Below are positions 57,247-64,000 of a stretch of DNA of 64,000 bases, one piece after another (position 1 is the first letter of the stretch; every line of letters begins with the position of its first letter). Under the pieces are notes generated by a model, which saw only the letters and a list, made by a program, of their open reading frames with translations, was not told the origin of the DNA and ran no database searches. The position numbers and the translations under genes were made by a program. This DNA is from Pseudisothecium myosuroides (Eukaryota > Streptophyta > Bryopsida > Hypnales > Lembophyllaceae), in the NCBI GenBank assembly GCA_951799445.1, contig OX637297.1, forward strand, positions 9,300,001 to 9,364,000, in the 5' to 3' direction.

Positions 57247-58942
57247 ATGATCATCGTCTATCTTCTGAGACGTTGTCTGTATTGGCGGACGAGGACACTA
57301 GGGTCTCATGGTAGGGGATTCGGCAAGAATTTGTGCAATAGAGAAGTCCCAGACGGACCTGAAGGGGGAGTTTCCAAAGTTCTAGCAAGTGCATTGGCTG
57401 CCAACAACGCAGTGGAGGAGCTGAAGTCCATGTTTTCCACATACATAGGGAAGTCCAAGGATACTGAGCCTAGTAGTACGTCCATTACAAGGTCCGCTTT
57501 GAAAAACTAGACGTCTACTAGGGTGCCGGAGGTGGTCGAGGGTGCTGTGATTGAAGACCCTAACCGAAAAAACCTTGACGTGAAGGACGTGAAGGGCGTG
57601 AAGGACGTGGTCACGGAGACCGACCCACTGCCTTCTTCATCTAAGATTGAAATGGCTGGAGACACGGAAATGCGAGACAATGTTTCCCTTGCAGATGGAG
57701 AAGAAGACACCGCCGTGTTGGAGTCAAAGCTGCCTTCCCCGAATCAGCCAATTGCGGCACTTCTTGTCGCACCGATAGAGCTTACAATTCCAACGCAGAC
57801 AGCTGTGGAAGCGCAGGTCACCACAACAGACGACGTTTCACCCCCGCAGTGCACGGACGTGGTGCCCACTGAGGCAGGTTCGAGAAGTCAAGGAAGGAGA
57901 CCTAAATCCAACTGAAAATGCCACTGAGAAGGGTGAATTGGACGAAAAGACTGCACCCGCTGATGCAGCGAATCCGTACTATCTAGAAGGGGATGGGGCT
58001 TGCTTGGTAGAAGTGGCAGGGAAGCAAGCGGATGCAGTGGCTGCTGCACCAAACCCTTCCTCCAAGAAGTAGCAAAGGAGCACAAAATGGGCCGCAGAGG
58101 TAAATCTCGAGGCAGCACTCCCTGATTCTAAGTTGGGTCAGGTGAGAGCTGCTTTGAATTTGCGCATTGCACCTAGTACATGCGTACGGGAAAAATTAAT
58201 CATTTTCAATGTACATGGGACCTTGTTGGATTGCAGTCTCTACAACGACAAAAATTCAAACTCTAGAATTAGACTCACTTTGCGTAAAAAATCCAGGAGG
58301 GTAGTGTTGAGGCCTTGGTTGCAACCCTTTTTGTCAAAATGTTTCATTAATTTCTCAGTGGCATTTTGGAACAGTAAAAATGAGTCTTACATGGATGACA
58401 TTGTGCCTACAATGATGGGAAGGCACCAAGGTGGCTCAAAATTTTCTCCCTTATTTGTGTGGTCCAGAAAACAATGCAAGGCTGTCAAATTTGACGATGG
58501 GAAAGCAATTGCGTGGGGAAAACCTTTGTCCAAAGTTTACAATCAGTGGCCTCGATTTAACCCGTCAAACACAATGGTCATTGACAATAAGCGATGAAGA
58601 GTCTCTTGCAACCTTGATGCAAATGTGATCATTAGCAAACCATTTTATGTGGCCCATTTGACGAAATTGGAGGACGACAACAACTACTTGAAGTCGGCCT
58701 TGTGGCCGAAGTTAGAGGCTTTGTATGCCTTGGCAAATCTTGCCGACAGTCACTCACAAAGTTCCACAATTGTGCTAAATACTGGAACTGAAGGGCATGA
58801 ATTGGATCACTTTGATGACATCCGTGACAATGCAAGCACAAAGGAAGGTGAGGGGACTTGCAAACCCCAAGGTTGCGCCGCTTTCATGTCCCCTCACCTT
58901 CTTTTCATCTGCAATTCTAACTTGAAATGTGTGTGGTTGTAG
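57247..58942 (+). pseudogene. FCP1/NIF phosphatase-like protein (degenerate)
   Basis: A disordered N-terminal part (EGAVIEDPNRKNLDVKDVKG, acidic and Thr/Pro-rich) runs in one frame across a TAG at 57508 to about 57880. A frameshift then leads to VREVKEGDLNPTENATEKGE, a TAG at 58070-58072, and the FCP1 homology domain: EKLIIFNVHGTLLDCSLYND, RVVLRPWLQPFLSKCFINFS, VAFWNSKNESYMDDIV, TMVIDN, a TGA at 58595, and PFYVAHLTKLEDDNNYLKSA. The DxDGT nucleophile motif reads NxHGT, so both catalytic Asp residues are gone. A small intron (58848-58942) probably follows GGAAG|GTGAGG. It is the same class of gene as the two fragments in element 1. Confidence 0.7.
58844..58901 (+). other. 14-bp-stem hairpin enclosing an intron donor
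   Basis: GAAGGTGAGGGGAC (58844-58857) is exactly complementary to GTCCCCTCACCTTC (58888-58901). The probable splice donor G|GTGAGG lies inside the stem, so folding of the transcript could hide it. Confidence 0.6.
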
Positions 58943-59302
58943 AAGAAAGCGGGGACAAGGTCAAAGGCAATGGCGAGAGAGGACAGAAAACGTGATGGCA
59001 CTGCAGCGAAGGTGAATTTCATGAGCCCGAATCTTTACTAGTGCTGGTTTTTTGTTTGTACATCACTTTAGGGATGCTGTGGACGTGTGACTACTGGTAC
59101 CTGTACTGAAGGAGTTATGTGCTTCTTATGTTCTCCTGTATTAATTGGTTTGCATTGCAGATTATATAGATTAGGATTTAGAGCATTTTTGGTTTCTTAA
59201 AAATGCCGATGACAGGTACAATCTGGGCTTCTATTAAATGACCAGTGAAAACAATAGCATTGCATTCACAAGTAATTAGGGTTTAGTTTCATCATTGTAC
59301 GC

Positions 59303-59850
59303 ATCCTCGGGTTGAGGATAAGACTCCTACACGTCATCATACTACAAAACCTATCAAAAGTCTCCAATAGAAAGAAGTATCCTAGAAAAAAGAACGAAAG
59401 CTAAAAAAGCATCCAAAAAGTATCCTCCACTCAAAGATAATTGACCAAATTAGCCTTAACGGCCTAAAACTATATCCTCAAGTTAAGGATAACAACTAGA
59501 CCAGCACGTTCATTGAGTCAAAAACAACGCAGCATAACAAGTAAACAATTCTGTGAGCGTCCAACTGATCCTTGGGTCGAGGATAACAAATAAAGAAAAA
59601 AAATCTTTACTCAAGTCGAGGATACCCCGTTGACATGAAACAATATGAACAAGACAATTCCCCAGAAAATAGATTTAAAAGAACTAACAATACTAAAGGA
59701 TAGCAATCCTCAAGTCAAGGATCGAACTAGGACATCGAAGGTACTAACTACATAGATCGTAAACAATATTTCTAAACCAACTAATAAGAGCTAAACCTCC
59801 CAGAGAAAGGTTAATTGTCACAAAAGAAAGCATCCTTGTCTCAAAGATAA
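59303..59850. repeat. Element-2 palindrome cluster, seven copies
   Basis: Copies of consensus ATCCTCAAGTTGAGGATA begin at 59303, 59422, 59474, 59568, 59607 (degenerate), 59706 and 59832, some 50-125 bp apart. The stretch between the FCP1-like gene and the next gene has no exon. Confidence 0.8.
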
Positions 59851-59959
59851 ATTGACATCATGTTGGACTAGTGAAATTAATTCAAGAAATAAAACCAACA
59901 ATATAAAACTCAGATGACAAGTAATTGACATTTTGCTTGCTCTTTCAGGAACGGCACAA

Positions 59960-61300
59960 TGAGTACGTTATCCCCGACGGCCTATAACTACTCGGCCACA
60001 AAACTCTTCTTGCAGCCGTTTGTGAACCCCCTTGGAGGAAGACCATTCATCCACCAAGACCTTGCCTCAAACTATAGGGAACTCTGGTAGTTCAAAGACG
60101 TAGTAGAGTTCTAGAACTATGGTGTCAATTGTGCAAAGAACTATGTCTTCTTACACCATCAAATGCAGGGGAGTCCAATGTTCCTAAATTGGAACTTGAA
60201 CAAGAAGGTGTCATTTGTTGATATTCACCACGATCAATACATAGTAATTGTGCTCCAAGAGGTCAATAACAACAGCAATCAACTTTTGCATTTGCACTCT
60301 ATCGTAACCAAAGAAGGAGGGATATGCGGCCAGTTCAACATGCATTGGAGATGTTTCTCAAGTTTATTGCAAACACCCACCTTGGCTCAGTAGCACAAGA
60401 ATTTACGGATAAATTTTGGCCCAGGAACCTGGAGAATGCCTGCGTCAATGCTAGGAAAATTGCCTCTATCTTTGGTATGCTTAACCGTTACGCCGCGCTG
60501 CAGGTTGACAAGTCAAGAACCGGAGGATCACGTAGGGACAAAGACTGCAGCGAAACAGATAACACACCCCGCTTGGAATCAAACCCAATGCCGCACGTCA
60601 ATGGAGTGAGCAGGCAAGGGCAGGCGCCAACGACAGGCAAAAAAAGAAAACAAATCAAATCCGAATCAGGGGAAGCTAGCACAAAGTGGCAAAAGAATGC
60701 TAGGGCCACACGTCCAGGAGCTTCTAGCAACTTTGGCTTAGCCTTGACAACCGTCACAGCGGAAGAGGAAGGAAACCAGGAGGTGCCCGATTACGATAAG
60801 TTTGTAGAAGAATAGCGAGTTGCCAAGTTGTTTTGGAAAATTCACAAGTCGTGCTGCTTGTTTGAGTCAAGAACATTTGAAGTACATATCAACAAATGCG
60901 TCCACGCTAGGAATCAATACGTGATTCAAAATATCAAAAATAACGTCCTCACATCCACAAGGAAAAGGCTGCTCCACATGCCAAACATATCACAACGGCA
61001 AAAATTGTGTCTAACACCCATTGGCAAAGACAGCAATCCCCTTCCAGAGGCCCCCAAGCACTAGACAAATATCAAGAATGGAAAGTTCTTGATCATAAAC
61101 AGCCAGCACAACATTCTCATCTTGAAGAAGTTTCAACTTAGTGGCTGTGGTGCTCAAAGAAAGAAAGATGTCCAGAAGTGGGAGGCGAACATCGTGTGGT
61201 CACTAAACCCTACCAAATTGGCAAGGATCTCCAAATTCCTAAACATCACCAACCACTTTGAACACGCACAGCCAAAGTGGGGTAATCAAATCATTAGTTG
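59960..61300 (+). pseudogene. N-terminal part of element-2 methyltransferase-like gene
   Basis: It probably starts at ATG 59960 (MSTLSPTAYNYSATKLFLQP). TAG codons lie at 60088 and 60112, a frameshift near 60320, and further TAGs at 60813 and 61062; otherwise one frame continues to TGA at about 61301. Features are VNCAKNYVFLHHQMQ, a conserved-looking FNM-HALEMFLKFIANTHLG segment, and a long polar linker with a basic stretch (GKKRKQIKSE). The domain is not recognised. It could be the counterpart of the N-terminal part of the ParB-like gene in element 1, although the GQHT motif is absent. Confidence 0.5.
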
Positions 61301-61488
61301 AAGATAGACTTAAAATGCAATTGCAATGGTTCATTTACTTGTAAATGATACAAGACCTTAGATATTTCTTAATCATTAACTTCCCATTCACAATGAAAAA
61401 TCTGTGACATGTTTATCTTCGAGTTGAAGATGCGCAGATATGTTGAAATCTGTATTTTACATGAGCTAAATTAACTAGACTATGGCAC
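61301..61488 (+). repeat. Intron with one element-2 palindrome
   Basis: Acceptor-like GGCACTGCAG precedes the next open frame. ATCTTCGAGTTGAAGATG at 61415-61432 is a palindrome of the element-2 type with TTC/GAA in place of CTC/GAG. Confidence 0.55.
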
Positions 61489-62806
61489 TGCAGCAATTTC
61501 TAGGTTTGATTGTCAAGCAATTTTAGAACATCGACCCAAAGAAGGACGGGTCTCAGATCAAGGGATTGTCAGACCTCAAAAACAAAATCCGCATCGTCAC
61601 ATTGCCAGACGACATCTATATATAGGCTATGGGTGGAATTCCTGAACAAACACTCCACCAGAAAATTGATCGACCCAATGACTTGTAAGCCATTTCGAGA
61701 TGAAAAAAATTTCAATCCAAAGACGTATATGCTAAAGCAGGAATTCTTCAAGCACATGGGTCATTTTATGGATTTGGACTGCAAAGCGTTTGCAACTCAT
61801 TTGCTTGGCCAAACGCCAAGTTGAACCTTGGCCTATCCAAAGGTCTGAGTAAACAAAACAAAGAACCCGATTCCAAACAATACATTTGCCGCGGAGTGGG
61901 TAGAGCGCCCAAAACGCAAGAAGGTGGTCTTGGATGAGCTAATGGAAATAAAGCTCACATTCAGTTGGAAAGACGAATTCTTGAACATTATTGATGAGAC
62001 TTGGCGGGACTGGAAACACATGCATAGGTTCTCTTTGGCCACCTAGGATAAGCAAGATACCACAGTCGTTTCTAGCTAAGTGCCTGGCCAATGAAGGGAA
62101 GAACAAATTTGTAGAGGACTTCTTAGATAAATTCAAGGAACTCCTGTCCATGTTGCAGAGCTTCCTGGAGGCAAAGTACCACCTTCATCCATGCTTTGGG
62201 TCGATCTAGATACAAGATCACAACATGGTTTTGCATTTGCTAATATAAAGTACTGCCATAAAGTACGTGAAGTGGACGCTCAACTTTGGGATCATGGACC
62301 TTCGCGAGGCCCCAAAAGGAAAGTACAATCCTACAAAACCAGCACCCCTTCTACCATTTCTGAAGGCCATGAAGAAGAACGTAGAGCCTACGATGACAAC
62401 TCCAAATGTATGGATGTGGATAGTCACAGATAACTGGGACACCAAGACTGCAACAAACTTCATCATGGCCGAGTTTAAAGATTTTGAGTGCATGGTGTCA
62501 TCGTACGTCCCACTTATATCAAAGCAACTCAACAATATCACTACACAAGTCAATAATCTGGAAGTGCCACTCCTGTTTCTCTTCAAGGGAAGAAACGAAT
62601 ACGCAAAGTCGATGAAGAACAGGATGAAAACAGAGTATACAGCTCCAAAGAGACTCAAATACTACCAACCAAAGACAACTAAGAACAACGAGCACAAGTG
62701 CAGAAGCTTACCTAGTTCTATATTGAAATTCTGCAGACTTTTGCTTCGACTGGCAAGAACTGCGTGGGCATATACGCAGGATCAAAGTGTATGCTAGCGG
62801 CAAAGG
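61489..62806 (+). pseudogene. DNA methyltransferase-like domain (N6/N4 type), degenerate
   Basis: Frames 61489-61690, 61626-61980 and 61991-62800 belong together after two or three shifts. Stops in frame include TAG 61524, TAG 61623, TAG 62207 and TAA 62246. Towards the end the order is NFGIMDLREAPKGKYNPTKP (place of the catalytic DPPY/W motif), NVWMWIVTDNWDTKTATNF, LEVPLLFLFKGRNEY, YYQPKTTKNNEHKCRSL, and (shifted) FYIEILQTFASTGKNCVGIY followed by AGSKCMLAAK. An AdoMet-binding loop of type (F/Y)AGS at the C-terminus after the catalytic motif is the permuted order of beta-class adenine or N4-cytosine methyltransferases. The catalytic motif is altered, so I infer an inactive relative. It ends at donor GCAAAG|GTAACC (62806/62807). 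Confidence 0.5.
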
Positions 62807-63088
62807 TAACCTACCGCTTCACTAATTTTTTATCCTCAAGTTGAGGATAGCTATTACTTGTCTCAAAATCAAGTGGTAGTAATTGCTTGCATTGTGGTCT
62901 CCTTCCACCCTACCTGGTGTTCTTCTAAATATTCTTGACATCCTCGAGTCAAGGATAATTGAATGCTCCGCATGTCTTCAATCACAAGGCATAGATTCTA
63001 ACTACAATTTATGTACCCGCAAATGCATGGATTGCATTACTGGGGAATTGTGAACATTGTGTTTAGCCCACTCCACTGAGAGCTGGCA
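62807..63088 (+). repeat. Intron with two element-2 palindromes
   Basis: ATCCTCAAGTTGAGGATA at 62832-62849 is the best copy in the window, with arms perfectly complementary around a 2-base centre. ATCCTCGAGTCAAGGATA follows at 62940-62957. Otherwise there is no feature. Confidence 0.7.
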
Positions 63089-63801
63089 ATGTTGGCTCAC
63101 AAACTAATCATGAATGACTTCCTGCACGACAATTCCCCCGACAAACCCTTCTACATCAAGCCTCTAAATGTCAGGCTACCACCAAAAAAAGCCGTAGAAA
63201 TGTTGACGAGGGAAGAGGAAGAGGAAGAGAGCTATATTGACGACAGTGAGGGATCCAAGATGAAAGAGCCTCCCAGGTTTCCACAGGTGGTCCTGATCTT
63301 GGACTACCGGAAATTGACGAGTTCAGTTCTAACTAGGTTGAACGGGTGCGGATCTTGAGTCAAAATGATGATGAAGATTTAGACACTCTCGAAATCCTTG
63401 TCATTAAGGCTAAGCACAACTCCTATCTTGGGCGTGGGATTCATGCTCATACTCCGGGTCCCTCCAATGAACCTGATGATAGTTCAGCTTTAAATCCCAC
63501 CTCTGGACGGGTGATAGTTCTAGGTGTCGTGGTTGTTAGTGGTGACAAATCCAACTCAAACACAAACCTCGCAGTTGAAGTTATTGAAGAGGTTTCAAGT
63601 GCTCTTGTTCTCCCCATTGTGAAGGATGCATCCAATTCTCGAGAAAAACAAAAGCCAAGAAAGATGAAGGCAAAGGCCGACAAAGTCACCGCACGAGAGA
63701 GGCGAATGAAGTCCTATGAGGACTCAGAGAGCAAAGACATCGAGATGGACTTTCTGAGGAAGCAAGTGGCAGAATACCAGCGGATGCTCACCAAACAATA
63801 A
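63089..63801 (+). pseudogene. C-terminal exons of element-2 gene, acidic and coiled-coil-like
   Basis: Frames 63089-63358 (NDFLHDNSPDKPFYIKPLNV, then EEEEEESYIDDSEGSK) and 63346-63801 (Ser/Thr-rich, then KPRKMKAKADKVTARERR and IEMDFLRKQVAEYQRMLTKQ, ending at TAA). The end looks like a short amphipathic helix that might dimerise. The two frames differ, so a frameshift near 63350 is likely. No known family. The acidic tail resembles the exon at 29107-29340 of element 1. Confidence 0.45.
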
Positions 63802-64000
63802 GATCCTTGAGTTGAGGATGAGCACCCGGTCGATAGTACTACCGCCGGGGGTCAAATTCAACCAAAGACCCAGAATCCGACCCAAAGACTCACTGATTGT
63901 GCTTCCCAACCACATATCAAAGCTCCTAACCGTCCTTCTTCCCCTCTAGCTGAAAAGGGTGCTGTTGATCCTGTTGTGGACATTGCCTGCAAGTCTCCTA
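63802..64000. repeat. Element-2 palindrome and window end
   Basis: ATCCTTGAGTTGAGGATG at 63803-63820 lies directly after the stop codon. The remaining bases are GC-moderate without a resolved gene. Element 2 probably continues beyond the window. Confidence 0.6.

Noticed and set aside
13994..62248. TAG as a sense codon, or U-to-C RNA editing restoring CAG/CGA
   Set aside because: Frameshifts accompany the stops, real gene ends also use TAG, TGA and TAA, and U-to-C editing is known from organelles of seed-free plants, whereas this DNA is nuclear-type. Methylation-linked decay explains it more simply.

Overview
The window looks like transposon-dominated nuclear DNA of a land plant, most likely a seed-free one (moss, lycophyte or fern). 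The signs are GT-AG introns, degenerate TTTAGGG telomere-type repeats, an En/Spm (CACTA) transposase, very long LTRs, a DUF7869-type protein and AT-rich flanks around GC-richer transposon genes. I see no intact host gene, no rRNA, no tRNA and no CRISPR array. The organism call is an inference.

Layout. 1-12.4 kb: AT-rich repeat DNA with a ~170-bp satellite-like family, one CACTA end (3881), a 980-bp foldback MITE (8.5-9.5 kb), a 24-bp minisatellite (10.7-11.3 kb) and an inverted LTR fragment. 12.6-33.8 kb: 'element 1', a ~21-kb GC-richer block. It has two divergent degenerate genes: a DUF7869 transposase-like gene on the minus strand (17.4-14.0 kb) and a multi-exon plus-strand gene (about 23.8-31.1 kb) encoding a ParB/sulfiredoxin-like domain, a possible permuted DNA-methyltransferase fold and a disordered tail. 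FCP1/NIF phosphatase-like fragments follow. The block carries about 40 copies of one dispersed ~18-bp zero-loop palindrome, ATCGTGGGATCCCACGAT and variants, mostly in introns and flanks. A 182-bp satellite, MITEs and an inverted-repeat element lie between the two genes.

33.8-43.4 kb: a 4.1-kb LTR copy, a 176-bp satellite and a hairpin MITE. 43.4-about 53 kb: a degenerate minus-strand CACTA element whose transposase is split by a 4.2-kb solo LTR (47930-52132). 54.2-64 kb: 'element 2', with an unidentified gene, an FCP1-like gene, and a gene whose last exons resemble a DNA methyltransferase. Its 59.3-63.8 kb part carries a different dispersed palindrome, ATCCTCAAGTTGAGGATA (11 copies).

Main idea: elements 1 and 2 look like relatives in one class of large plant transposons. 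Both combine FCP1-like and methyltransferase-like genes, and each has its own element-specific palindrome seeded through introns and flanks, perhaps as binding or modification sites for the encoded proteins. All these genes are decayed. Nearly every in-frame stop is a TAG or TGA that one C would turn back into CAG or CGA, as expected from deamination of methylated CHG and CG sites.
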